Shown here piece after piece: positions 1 through 11,187 of a stretch of DNA of 31,200 nt; position 1 is the first letter of the stretch; each line of letters begins with the position of its first letter. The DNA is from Bigelowiella natans CCMP2755 (Eukaryota; Cercozoa; Chlorarachniophyceae). The notes under the pieces were generated by a model. The model did not search any database, had not been told where the DNA came from, and saw only the letters and a program-made list of their open reading frames with translations. The DNA is taken from contig ADNK01001087.1 of the NCBI GenBank assembly GCA_000320545.1, positions 1-31,200 on the forward strand. Direction: 5' to 3'. The translations under genes were made by a program, and so were the position numbers.

Positions 1-13
1 TCTTCTATTTCAG

Positions 14-107
14 GGTGAGATTGAGCGTGACGCCGAGATGGACATGATAGGTACACTTCTCTATGCAGTTGTTGGGTGGGGTGGGAGGCAGAGGTGTTCC
101 ATGATAC

Positions 108-172
<65 letters not shown>

Positions 173-290
173 CTCCTGACGTATATATTATTCCCTTCAA
201 GGTGCTACTGCAATCGAAGATAAGCTTCAGGACGGGGTAAGAAGAAAAGAGGCTAAAGCAGTAAGATTGTGCATGTGCGGGGAGGGGGTG

Positions 291-324
<34 letters not shown>

Positions 325-2006
325 GTCATCGTTGTTGCCGTATTCACCGTGATTGATCTAAGCCATGTATGCTCCTCCCGGCAGGTTCCTGAGGCGATTA
401 AGTCATTACTAGACGCGTCCATCAAGATTTGGGTAGTAGACGTTGAATCGTAGGACGTGCTTACACACGGCATGCTTGCAGCAGCGCACAGTACAGTCCA
501 CCCACCGTGCTCCTCCGCCATCAACGAATCCTAATCTTGCCCAGGTTCTAACCGGAGACAACGTTGCTACAGCGATAAACATTGGTATCTCCTGCAATCT
601 CCTTGAGGCTGATATGACCAAGGAAGGAAGGTGTGCTACCTCGGTGACGGCGGCGACGATTCACAATACTGCACGATCATGCGTTTGGAGGGGGGGGTGG
701 CGATGATGACGATGACGATGATATGATCGAGAGCTGCTGATGTATTGAAAATGCGGTCGTGATTGTGTGTTGTTTGTGGCAAATCAATACTAGGTTGTTT
801 GTATTCGACGACTTTGACAAAAAGCATAAGGTCCAACACTCTCTCACACGCACACACGTAAATCCAACAAACGACACATCTACTACCATGCATATCTGAT
901 ATAATGCTGGGGTCATCTCCACGCTCCTTCACTCCTCCTCCTCGACTAACACCCCGACGGCTTGCTCTTACACCAGGATCTTACCCCTGCCGAAACCGAC
1001 AGTTCTGAATACAAAAACGCGGTAGTATCACGTGCTTGGCGGTGATGGCGACGACGACGATGACGATGATGATGATGATGATATCTGTGATAGTAATGCT
1101 AGACGCAATAGCAGAAGCAGTGGCGGGATTATGGCCATACGCATGCTTGCTCTACGCCGCCTAGTCGGTTGCTGCTGCTATATTTGATAAGATGCACGCT
1201 GCGTCGTCGTCGTCTCTCCCTCCTCCTCCCACAACACAGGTGCGCGATTTACTAGAGAGCAACGGCGCCTATTACGAACGTGAGCGCTTGAAGGCTGAGG
1301 AGAAAGCTCGAAGCGAAGAGCGTACGGAGGCAGAGGTAAGAGACGCCGGCCAAGCTAAAAAGGTCCCTATAAGTTGTATGTAATCGTTGTATCTTACAGT
1401 CGCATATCTGTAGCCGTTGTATAGTCGTAGGAGAGGAGGTAGTAAATAGGAAGCATGTGCGATGGTTGCTGTGGTGGGGTTTGCTGGTGAGACGCCACGC
1501 ACTCCATGCACTCATTGTCGTATGGTTTTAAAACAACAACAACAGATGCGCTTGAAGGAAGAGACGGAGAATCAAGTGAAGCGAGCTTTCATCATGAGGA
1601 AGAAGGCTTGCGTTCTAGACAGGTTCGGAGTAGGAGACTCGACGTCTTCAGCATGAACATGCGAGTTACTGAGAAGATGAAGGGGGGGGGGGGGGGGTGG
1701 CGGAAACCCACCTGGCCTTGCTGCCCTCCTCCCCGCCTCCATCCTCTTGTTAGCATCACTAGGCCTCGCACTAAAAAAACGCAAAACCTGTTGCTCCTCC
1801 TCCCACCTCAAATGGCGTGCTCATCACACTCTTCTCTCTCCAGGCAATTCGACGAGGCACTGAGCAAGGTCCCTGCATTAAGGAACAAGTACCAAGGTTA
1901 GCCTATTGTTGTTGTCACTATTCGTAGTCGTCTATTTGCTAGAGGTGGTGCTGGTGGTGGTGGTGGTGGTGGTGATGGTGGTGGTAGTCGGTTTCTAGGT
2001 CTCAGC

Positions 2007-2043
<37 letters not shown>

Positions 2044-2268
2044 GTGATATCGAAATGAAATCATGATCGCAACAGCAGCAGCTGAGATACTCTTCTCTGG
2101 CTGTTTATAAGAATAACAACGATGAACTACGTGATAATGATAATAATGATAATAATAATTATTATTATTATTATAATAGGCCAACCCCTCGGCTTAGCGA
2201 TGCACGGCAACGTGTGGAAGGTTGTCGCGCACTACAAGACCCAACGTGCTACCAATGAGGTCATAATC

Positions 2269-2299
<31 letters not shown>

Positions 2300-2340
2300 C
2301 AGTAGTAGTACAAGAAATAGTAGTAAGAACAACACAGAAG

Positions 2341-2373
<33 letters not shown>

Positions 2374-2486
2374 TATGGGACGCACAACCACTCGGCAATT
2401 TAGAATTCACGCTTATGATAGCTGGGCGATGACAGCACGTAATATGACGATAAAAGATGTACCAAACGGTAAAGCCGACTGTAGTG

Positions 2487-2546
<60 letters not shown>

Positions 2547-2807
2547 TAAAAGATGTAAATATATTATCGATGTACAGGTACTTACTAGTTCGATGCCAAG
2601 TCTTCAAGACGGGAAAAGCGGCGGCGGTGTGACGGAGGAAGTTGACATGTCAATTGAAGGTGCTGCGTCATTTAGTATGTGCTAGTGTTGGGAGATGGTA
2701 ATGATGACGACGATGACAACGATATTTCCAAGCATTGACAATAAGTGAATTTGAGGATTCTCGTGTTCATTTAATGCCATTTGTGTTCATCTCCTCTCTG
2801 GGTGTAC

Positions 2808-2838
<31 letters not shown>

Positions 2839-2959
2839 TGTGTGAATGTGTGTGTGTGTGCGGATGTGTTTCTATAACCATCATCGTAGGAAAGTTCTAT
2901 CGTCTAGCTAAAGAGTGCAAGAGCGTCTTGGGGTCATTACATCTTAATATCCATGTTTG

Positions 2960-2995
<36 letters not shown>

Positions 2996-3198
2996 GCGTG
3001 TGTGTGTGTGCGTGTGTGCGAGTGCGTGTATACTCATGATCTGATTAAATACACGCATAGATGCCGACTTGAGCCAAAGGAAAAGGCTGAAATCGTCAAA
3101 CTTATGCAGCGAAGGGAGAATGTATGGTTTGTCTGTAGTATGTAGTAGCAATGCATCATGGTTGTTTGCTTGCACGCCATCGTCGTCGTGACCATTAT

Positions 3199-3230
<32 letters not shown>

Positions 3231-3374
3231 GGTGTTGTGTTGTTCCTTCGACGAATAGGTGCCTACGCTTGCAATAGGCGACGGCAACAACGACACAGTC
3301 ATGATCAAAACCGCAGAGATCGGAGTTGGAATTCGTGGAGTCGAGGTGACTGCTAGGCAGAGAACATTGTGATA

Positions 3375-3405
<31 letters not shown>

Positions 3406-3543
3406 CGGTTTTTTGTCTGCTCGTTTGTTTGTTGTCTAAACATCATCTCTAGGGCACAAGCGCTGTTAGTGCCAGCGACTACGTTATATCGCAGTTTCGG
3501 TTTCTTACCAGGTTGTTGCTTGTCCATGGAAGGTACGCCACTA

Positions 3544-3587
<44 letters not shown>

Positions 3588-3668
3588 TCTCTCTCTCTCG
3601 CGCGCTCCTTTCCAAGGCAGCTACAATATGTGCGTGCTTCTCTGATAAATCATTCGAGATTTCTAACA

Positions 3669-3707
<39 letters not shown>

Positions 3708-5591
3708 TGTACCTTCCATCATTCCTCCCCCAACCCGCGGCATTGCATTCAATTTGCTGCCGCAACACTAGGTTAAACAACCGGCGAATTTGTCTTCTGA
3801 TGTACTACATCTTCTACAAGACATCGCTCGTAGTCTGGACGGTGCTCTTTTTCGGGTATTGTGCAGTGTGTGAAAATGTGAGCGAGTGCATGGTGATGGA
3901 CGCGTATCTTCTCTCTCTCCGACTGCCAGTGGTTATCGACGGTTTCAATCCCAGTCGATACCCATCATCATCATCATCATCATCATCATCACCATCATCA
4001 TTTATTCCAAACTACACCACACGTGCACACGCATGCCTGCGCAAATTCTCACTGTTTCGTATGCAACAATAATGCAACCATGATCGCCCTCACTAACCGA
4101 ATCCCTCGCTAAATTCCCACCCACACCGTCAGCTTCTACTCCGCGTTTTCGGGTCAATTTCCGTACTTGGACTGGATGTATCAGCTGCATAACATTGCAT
4201 TCACGGCTCTCCCGATCATTATCTACGCGATCTTCGATCGCGACATCGACCCGCACACCCTCGCGGCGAACCCGTATGAGCCAATGCAGCGCCATGTTCT
4301 TGATTACTGCTGCTGCTGCTGCTGATGGTGATGCTGTGGATTGAGATGGGGAAATCGTAATGAATTGATTGGTGTGTGGTAGGTATGTTTACCCGTGGTC
4401 ACGAGGCCCTATCCTTTATGGTTTGTATTATTACGATAGCAATAATGAAATAGTCAATCAATCAATCACTAATACGCAGTATCACAGCTCGCATCCATCG
4501 TCTCTTAAACGCTCCTTCGCAATAGAGTGTGGATAGTCGTTTCCATTTGCTACCAAACTGCATTTGTCGCATGCCTTTACAACCGCGACACGGACAAAAA
4601 CATTTCGTATAAGAATGTGTATATGCGTCGTGTGTGTAAACTTTGATCAGGTCCTCACAAGCTCATTGAGTGGGCGTTTTGGGCGTTCCTGCACGCGGTG
4701 ATCTGCTTCTTTATTCCATGGTAAGAGTAGGAGCGTCCAACAATCACGTGACGGCGACGATATGAGTGATGGGGATGATTGCCAGTGTGTGCTGATGAGA
4801 ATGTTTGTGGAAGAAATGATTGTACCATTCGTAGATTTTCGCGCAACAGTGGGCAGCATGCAAAACACGCAAACACCCACTCATACACACACAGAGAGAG
4901 AGAGAGAGGGAGAGAGAAATTGGTTCATACTACTGGACTGTTCTTACTTTCGCATCCATTTTCCGGTGATTAGTGGAAGGTGTTTCTGTTTAGTCGTTTT
5001 GCTATGCCGTAATCGATTTTAAGCACTATGTTTGTCGAAATCGGCGTGTTAACCAAATTAGGTATGCGTTTGAAGTTACATCTCCTGAGAAATCCGGGCA
5101 AAGCTTCGGGTAGCAGTAATAATAGCGGCGGTCGTAGTTGTAATTCCTCTGCATCTCCTTTTATGATGACCACAAAGGAGTTGGTTACGGCGATTTGCCC
5201 TTCTCTCTTAGTTAGCGCGCCCGTCCATGTGAGTGAGTGTTGTGTGCGTTGTAAGCGTAATAGCAATGAGTATGGCATTGTAGTTTCTCATCAGTTTCAT
5301 GCCACTTACTGACCGCCTGCTCTCGCCTATCTCGCAGATTCCAATCAACGATGTTGGTTGTGTACTGCTGCGTCGTCATCGTAACCAACCAGAAGCTCGC
5401 TTTCTATGCTGCCCATTGGAACTGGGTACACTACTGCTAACATTAGTGCTACTAGTATCTCTACTGCTCCCACCACCACCACTACTAGGACTACTCTGTT
5501 GAAGATATGCACTAAAGTGGAAGTCGCATTTTTGTACGTCGTTAGGCCTGGCATCTAGTCTTCTGGGGGTCCATCTCGGTAGAAAATTGCA

Positions 5592-5625
<34 letters not shown>

Positions 5626-6424
5626 AGCATCACCGCTGCCATTTGCTCTCACAAAAATCTAACCGCCTCTCATTTTGCAGGTTTTATTCGTAGCCATTTT
5701 GGTATTCAGCACGTCCACGATTTTCGCCATCGGAGGAATCGACTACTACTTTGTCGGCTATAGGCTCTTTGCTATGGAACGGTATATTGCTTAACCGCCT
5801 CTCGTCTTCCCTTATGCTAGCCAAGACCTCACAAAAGGCATGGGGGTTGTTGCGAGTGATCTTATTCTTCGACGAGTTCGCCGTTTCTATTCCACCACAC
5901 CGATCATACGACGTTGCCTTACGTGTTGTTGTCGCTCGTTTGCTACAGGTTTTGGATGACTCTCGTTCTTTCTTCTGGCCTTGCATGTGAGTAAAAACGA
6001 TATGGCGGTGTGGGTGAGAAGGGAACAGGACGTGGTAACCGACAGCTCGAGGATCTTCCAGAGACAATAGTGTCTTTGTGTGCGCGCGCGCGTGTGTGTG
6101 TGTGTGTGTGTGCGTGTACGTGAATCTAGCATCACATCACCATTTGCATCATTGTCAATTTTCTTTTAGGCATGGTCGACTACACACGTGCGGTAATGGA
6201 GCATTTCTTCCCTGATCGTACCCGCGTTTTTGTGGAGGCTAGGCACTTGGGAAAACCTGTGTTTGATCCCGATCATGTTAATCTTGACGATATCAAGAAC
6301 TACTCCCTCAAAGATAGCAAAACTCCTCCCGGCCTAAATCGCAGGTGTGGTACTCTTACACAGCAGTTTGTTGATTAGCTGTTGTGGTGCTGTGAGACTG
6401 GTTGTAGAAGTACAGAGAGGGATT

Positions 6425-6465
<41 letters not shown>

Positions 6466-6626
6466 CTATCTCTATCCCTACCTCTCTGCCTATCGCTGTG
6501 TGTTTTGTGTCGGAAAATACGCAACTTCATAATTTAATATTTGCAAGGTACACGGGATCCAACTTCTCCTTTACTCCGAATGTGAGAGAAGCTTACCAAA
6601 AGAAGAATAATGGAATCCAGAACTGA
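14..6626 (+). CDS. P4-type ATPase (phospholipid flippase), C-terminal part, 24 exons
   Basis: Aminophospholipid-translocating P-type ATPase that flips lipids to the cytosolic leaflet; 598 residues are visible and the 5' part, with the phosphorylated DKTGT site, lies outside. Exons: 14-50, 202-236, 385-432, 545-643, 977-1021, 1240-1335, 1546-1622, 1844-1896, 2180-2259, 2578-2659, 2890-2932, 3061-3121, 3259-3345, 3453-3532, 3772-3867, 4133-4273, 4383-4420, 4651-4720, 5062-5109, 5338-5425, 5681-5781, 5949-5986, 6170-6344, 6548-6626. Phases all close. Family motifs in order: GATAIEDKLQDGVPEAI, VLTGDNVATAINIG, CRLEPKEKAEIVKL, the hinge AIGDGNNDTVMI, then membrane helices from about RRICLLMYYIFYK onward. 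A charged insertion (exons 6-8) sits between the ATP-hinge motifs. The tail is hydrophilic and ends GIQN. The exon 4 end at 643 is chosen because it keeps exon 5 open; a donor at 631 would break frame. The family call is safe; transported lipid and subunit partner are unknown. Confidence 0.93.
109..170. repeat. (AT)n-(GT)n compound microsatellite
   Basis: About 30 bases of AT repeat run directly into about 32 bases of GT repeat, filling the flippase intron 51-201. Confidence 0.97.
291..330. repeat. (CAT)n microsatellite
   Basis: Trinucleotide CAT array with a few CGT/CAT interruptions, inside flippase intron 237-384. Confidence 0.96.
1682..1697 (+). repeat. Poly-G run of 16
   Basis: Uninterrupted G tract in flippase intron 1623-1843. 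It could form G-quadruplex structure in the pre-mRNA, since G is on the sense strand. Confidence 0.95.
1943..2045. repeat. (GGT)n and (GAT)n arrays
   Basis: Two trinucleotide arrays, GGT (about 1943-1986) and GAT (about 2006-2045), in flippase intron 1897-2179. The same intron also holds an AAT array that inverts to ATT (about 2132-2178), ending exactly at the acceptor of the exon starting at 2180. Confidence 0.93.
2274..2371. repeat. (GTA)n and (CAG)n arrays
   Basis: GTA/GTG trinucleotides followed by about ten CAG repeats near 2340-2371, inside flippase intron 2260-2577. The open reading frame through them is a repeat artefact. Confidence 0.93.
2491..2543. repeat. (AT)n microsatellite
   Basis: About 26 AT units in the same intron (2260-2577), just upstream of the acceptor at 2577. 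Confidence 0.97.
2805..2860. repeat. (CG)n-(TG)n alternating purine-pyrimidine tract
   Basis: A CG dinucleotide run passes into TG repeats in flippase intron 2660-2889. Alternating CG/TG is the classic Z-DNA-prone sequence. A second such tract lies at about 6078-6116. Confidence 0.95.
2963..3029. repeat. (TG)n microsatellite
   Basis: TG array with occasional CG units in flippase intron 2933-3060. Confidence 0.96.
3371..3405. repeat. (GAT)n microsatellite
   Basis: GAT array in flippase intron 3346-3452. Confidence 0.96.
3545..3600. repeat. (CT)n microsatellite
   Basis: About 27 CT units starting 12 bases after the donor of flippase intron 3533-3771. A TG array (about 3671-3706) lies further on in the same intron. 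Confidence 0.97.
3963..3999. repeat. (ATC)n microsatellite
   Basis: ATC array in flippase intron 3868-4132. Confidence 0.94.
6078..6116. repeat. (GC)n-(GT)n alternating tract
   Basis: GC run passing into GT repeats in flippase intron 5987-6169. Confidence 0.95.
6428..6463. repeat. (CT)n microsatellite
   Basis: CT array in the last flippase intron, 6345-6547. Confidence 0.96.
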
Positions 6627-6742
6627 TAGATGAAAAAAGGAAGGTGCTACCATGTTGAAGGCCTTATTACTTTTGGAAATTTGTTCATCTGCAGATGATT
6701 TCGACTTAATTACGACTCTCCATTTTGCGTCTACGTACATTC

Positions 6743-6754
6743 AGCCTATAGGCT
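6743..6754. repeat. 12-bp perfect palindrome
   Basis: AGCCTATAGGCT equals its own reverse complement. It is flanked by two direct copies of CTACGTA. Confidence 0.9.
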
Positions 6755-6771
6755 ACGTATGGCGACGCCTG

Positions 6772-6825
6772 CACATCTCTAGATCTAGGTACACGTCTAG
6801 ACGTACCTAGATCTCTAGAGATGTG
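6772..6825. repeat. Long inverted repeat (hairpin), about 26-bp stem
   Basis: The left arm beginning CACATCTCTAGA pairs with the right arm ending TCTAGAGATGTG. The two arms match along their length apart from two 2-base bulges. The centre, ACGTCTAGACGT (6793-6804), is itself a perfect 12-bp palindrome. It lies about 150 bases past the flippase stop, between convergent genes. Confidence 0.88.
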
Positions 6826-7474
6826 TGTACGAGTATTAACACCGAATCCGATGCACGCCAGCACAAGCTAAACCAGAAACTAGTACAGCTAGGACATGCT
6901 GCGATGCATGCTGGCGGCATATTGTGCGATGCAAGCTAGCAAGCAGAGATATCGATGCTGATGCTGCGCCAGCGCACGTACCACCATGCTATGCTAGCTC
7001 GCAGTGACGTGGCGCGGCCACGCGACGACCGCAATGACAAGAACAACCGCGCGCTTGCATATCTTGGCATGATAGCAGCATACGATATGGCTAGATGGAG
7101 GCTGTGTCGTCGCCCGAGCTAGCGATGTAGCGGCAGCACTATAGAGCAATGATGCTCCGTCAGAATCTAGAGAATCGTATTATATAGTGTGATAGCCAAT
7201 CTAACTAACTAGCAATGCTTGCAATGATTTGTTCTGTGCAGTCACGCATTCACCACATTGGAATAATAAATACCCAAATGAATGTAGCGTTATCTCTGGT
7301 GGCTTGAAACTGATCCTGCACCGTCGCGACAACATCAGCCAGGAGAATTCATGCACACACATCGGCTAGAAAATACGTTTTTTCCTCATAAATTTGATCT
7401 TTACATTACTACATGAATTTCAGAACTCCATTTTTATAATTGACGCGAGTACTAAAATATATTTACAGAATAAA

Positions 7475-7485
7475 TTTATTTATTT
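7475..7485 (-). promoter_or_regulatory. Candidate polyadenylation signal for the kinase gene
   Basis: Read on the minus strand this AT stretch contains AATAAA-type words about 55 bases past the kinase stop codon. Position and motif fit a 3'-end signal, but signals in this lineage are not known to me. Confidence 0.35.
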
Positions 7486-7537
7486 ACTATCAAATCTTCA
7501 CCGATGCTTTTGCAAATGAATCGGTGGATTTTCTTGT

Positions 7538-10079
7538 TCAGAAAGCTGAAACATCTGTGGAAACTTCGTGAGGGGAGAAGCCACCAACCACTCTCCGTGG
7601 TTCAAGCGAGCTTACTTCCGTCTTCTGTAAAGTGCCACCCGAAACAACAGATTCTTCGTTCTTTTTGGAGTTCTGTATTTTCATCATTTGTTCTTTTTCT
7701 TGTCGGATTTTCCACCTCGGCTTCCACGCTGGGACTTTACGAGGTGCGGATTTAGATAATAGCGATACTTCGGGATTTTGGGTTTTGAAAGTATTTTTAT
7801 TGATAAGGTAAGGCTGGCAAGGAATGGACATTGCAGCAGGGTTTATTTTCATTGGATTAGGGTTTGGCCGTTTTGCAAGGGGTGGTGCAAACCCAGTTAT
7901 CCTTGTATGCGAACTAAAAAACTTGTTTTCATAACCACCACCGCCGCCGCCGCTATTACTATCATATATGTCGGGGAATCCATCTTCGGTCTCCAGCTCG
8001 GGTCGAGACCATGTATCGGAATCCGATGACTTTCCAAGAGGAATATCCGGAATTATTGACAAATTTCCTCTGTCGCGGGGGCTATACTCCCAGCCCTTCT
8101 CATTTGGTGTGTCAAATTCCGAGTCTCCCATACGTTTCTTCATTATCTCCTCCGATTTTGCTATCTCTGTTTTGCCAATGGTATTTCTATCCTGAAATGC
8201 CGCAGACATCATGGAAGTTTTGGGGCGAGGCTTGACGACAACCTCCGTTTTTCGGAAACTTAGAGATCTTTGGTCCTCCATGGACACCGTCCTCAAAGAT
8301 TCTCCGGAAGATCCCGTGCTTTCTGGAAGTGCGAACCACGTCGGCGTGTGTGGGGTCATAGCTGGAATCATGGGTGACTGAGGCGTTGAAGACCCAGAGC
8401 CATCAGAAATATCTTTCGCAGGTGTTTCCTTAGCGCATAACTTCACGTGTTGGTCAATAAGCTTCTCTAAGTAATTGAAAAAAAGATCTGATACTGCTTG
8501 ACCATCTGATCTGCTGCAGGATTTTTTATTTCCATCGTTAAGATGCCACGTGTGAGTACTGGGATCAAGCCTTCGCTGGCAGTCGGTCACACTCTTTTCA
8601 GCTAACTGCGAGATCTTGAACCCATTCGATCGAACCTTGAGTGGCTTAAAATCATTAAACGAAATTGATCTTGAAAGTCCAAGGTCTTGCAAATCGTCAA
8701 GTCGACTGCGATTCTCCAACTTTCTGCGCTTCTCTAGCTTTCTGCGCTTTAAAAACTTCGAAAGCAGTTTGGTTGGCAAGCTAGGGGATTTTATCCTTGC
8801 TTGTTCTCTTGCCGATTTAGCCATCTTATATGCCTGAGTACACATGACTTCCAGTTCGGATGGAATTTCAAGTTCGTTTCGGCATACGATTCCAGCAATC
8901 TGTCTTAAAGTAAGGCCTGCCGCCACTCCCTTCTTCAACACAGTCCCTGTAATCCTCATGGTTCTAAGGCAAGCCTCCCGAATACCTAAGGTTGTTCTGA
9001 GAATTTCGATGTCTGCTTCTATGTCAAGATTTCGCACAAAATCCTTTGTTTTTTCATCAAACGGGACTTTTGCCTGTGGCCACTCAAGCCAAACCCAATC
9101 AGTCCATGCAATCTCAAGTGTATCTGGTAGACTGTAGGCGTGATCAATAGGTATTAAACTGAGCTGTCGAACTCCAGTTCCACGGTATGAGGAAGATCCA
9201 AATCCACATCCACGTTGGATTAAAATATTTGCCTCATTTCGATCGGTGTTTGCCATTCGAATGTCCAAGATAGCTATTTTATGAACCTCGTGCGTCGGAA
9301 ACATTTTTGCTGCCAGATCTCCAGCCACATCATCGTAAGATACAAACTCTTGGATGGAGCCAATTTTGGTGCCGCATTCATTTGACATCCCCAATCCCTT
9401 TCCGGAAAAGTGAAATGCATCTGCCTCCATCTCAGCGACAGTGGTTCTGGGAACGCCACTGAATCCTGTTTTACTATCTAGAAGATAAGCAGCTACTTCA
9501 CGAAGATATCCTTCTCCAGAGAGTATACCCTTTCGGAATCCAGTTTGGCCCATTTTCCCAACATAATTTCTTGGATTGTGAGGAGCAAAAGGTTCCTCAT
9601 CTGAGGGCTTGAAAACTGCAACTGTCTGTCTGTGACTACAACGGAGGAAGTAAGTGCCACCAGTTCCGTCCATCGCGAGACGTGGGGCTAAGCCATGGTA
9701 CAGTCCATGACGTGATTTTTTAACTTTTGCTCTCAGTGGTTTTGGACATGGGACATTTCCGTAAAGCCTTATCGAGACTTTCTTCTCACCTGGGCGATCA
9801 ACGGATAGAAAAAGCTTGGCGCTGTCCGAGATATTACAATCGAGGAGGGAACGCGTGTTACGAAGCTCACGATTCGAAAAAAATAGTCGCTGCAAGTAAG
9901 CTGGGACTCCTATCTCTCCTTGGATTTTATCCTTCACATCTTTAATTAGGCACCTGCCAGGTTAAAAAAAAGTATCAGAAGATTGATTGAGTGAGATAAT
10001 TTGATCAAACCGACCATGCGTGAAGGCTCAGCGAAACACGCGGACCCTGTTCGTCCTCGATATTGACCAGAAACTTCAT
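7538..10079 (-). CDS. Ubiquitin-like domain + PI3/4-kinase protein (plant PI4K-gamma type)
   Basis: 826-residue protein from two exons, 10079-10015 and 9953-7538, joined across a 61-base GT-AG intron. The start is the ATG at 10079, which with the splice completes the first strand of a ubiquitin-like domain (about residues 1-75; MKFLVNIEDEQG, then LIKDVKDKIQGEIGVP). The kinase domain runs from about 117 to 400: glycine-rich GTGGTYF, the lysine of VAVFKPSDEEPFAP (about 137), GEGYLREVAAYLLD, catalytic LDIRMANTDRNEAN (Asp near 259) and metal-binding IPIDHAY (Asp near 292). Then come a Lys/Arg-rich segment (about 412-437; KLLSKFLKRRKLEKRRKLEN) and about 390 residues of low-complexity Ser/Pro/Gly tail with a Gly run. 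All core catalytic residues are present. Plant members bind or phosphorylate ubiquitin-pathway proteins and often act as protein rather than lipid kinases, so substrate is open. Its head faces the pyruvate kinase gene. Confidence 0.92.
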
Positions 10080-11187
10080 TTTAAACTTTGTTTTGTTTCC
10101 TTCAACTTCACTGTTACGTTGTGGGAGATAAAGCTAGAATGTCCTCATCGAGAGCAGCAGACGCGATTGGTGTCAAGGTCTATCGCATAGTGAACAAAAC
10201 TAGGAAGTTTGTTTGTTCTGTGGATAGATTGATGTTAATGTAACCAGAAGTTTTGATTTACTTCCCAAGTCTCCTGCTCGATGTGAGAGATATGCAGAAT
10301 CACACGTCACAACCTTGGTAACCATTCACGGATACTTGAAGTATGTTCTTAGAGCAAACGTCTCGAGATAAAATATTATAGCCAATAAACTTAGGTATTC
10401 ATCTTGTCGTTTTAATTTTACACCATCTAATTTATTATTTTATGTATCTAGCTTGCGACAATTCAAATCTGAATGTAATAAATAAGGCCCCCTTGACAGC
10501 AGAACGAACATAACCTCAATTTTCACGTGGATATGAAATATTTCAAATAAAATCCCCTTCGTTTCTAAAATCTACTGGCACTGGTTACACCAGCAATAAC
10601 TCATGTTTGATTTGGTGCGCTTGCCTTCGATCATGAAAATTAAAATTTTGGTCTATTTCAAGAAATGCAGCAAAGAATAGATTACATTCGCATTAATAAA
10701 ATGTAAGTATCAGGATTTCATGACAATCACAGATAAATCCCGGGACTATCTTCTGAGAGAGGGTATGGCTGCCGATGGTTCGCGAATTTGTAAGAAAAGC
10801 CATAATATCCTGGTTTCTCTTCGAGCGACTGAGATCATACATTTCTTTCAGAACCTAGAAAGGCTGATAATGGTAGCTTTGTTAGCTAAAAAGTTACGCG
10901 TGTTGACAGATTCTGTTTACACGCGCCAAAAGTCACGTGCAAAACTGTAAATTTTGCCGTTTTTATGCGTTCGAAAAACTAATTACAAGTCTAAAACTTT
11001 CGATGTGCTTTCAAGGCCACTGTGGAGTGCTCCGTACACCCTTTTTATTGAAAAAGTACCATCCTCTTTCTCGGGAAAAGGTCCGTCTAGAGGTCCTTCT
11101 CGGCATTACGACAAGTTGATGAAATAAGCGCTTCGTGCTCCCAAAAACTATGGTATGTTTTCGGACAAATTTGGAGGGGAGTTTCAG
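10080..11187. promoter_or_regulatory. Divergent promoter region between the kinase and pyruvate kinase
   Basis: Head-to-head gap, AT-rich, with no convincing coding region (short open frames at 10720-11119 have no recognisable family). Three CACGTG boxes occur in and just beyond it (10524-10529, 10934-10939 and 11331-11336, the last in the proposed leader intron). An E2F-like word, TTTGGCGC read on the minus strand, sits near 10923-10930. The sites are seen in sequence; any function is inference. Confidence 0.4.

Larger units (their letters stand above)
6627..7537. other. Tail-to-tail intergenic region, palindrome-rich
   Basis: Gap between the flippase stop (6626) and the stop of the kinase on the other strand (7538). 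No credible gene was seen. From about 6730 to 7210 the sequence is full of short self-complementary words (TGCA, CATG, CTAG, GCTAGC, GATC) and carries the inverted repeats listed separately. From 7370 on it becomes AT-rich and probably holds the 3' end of the kinase transcript. Confidence 0.7.

Noticed and set aside
290-330. CRISPR-like array
   Set aside because: Plain trinucleotide repeats with no spacers; this is also eukaryotic DNA.
2122-2403. 93-codon plus-strand frame with poly-Ile/Val/Gln runs
   Set aside because: It is a translation of GAT, GTA and CAG microsatellites. The true coding exon there (2180-2259) uses another frame.
5751-5990. 79-codon plus-strand frame bridging two flippase exons
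   Set aside because: Exons 5681-5781 and 5949-5986 join directly in phase to give the expected membrane segment, so the stretch between is an intron.
10720-11119. Two short plus-strand frames (76 and 60 codons)
   Set aside because: No motif, no splice support, and they lie in the divergent promoter region.
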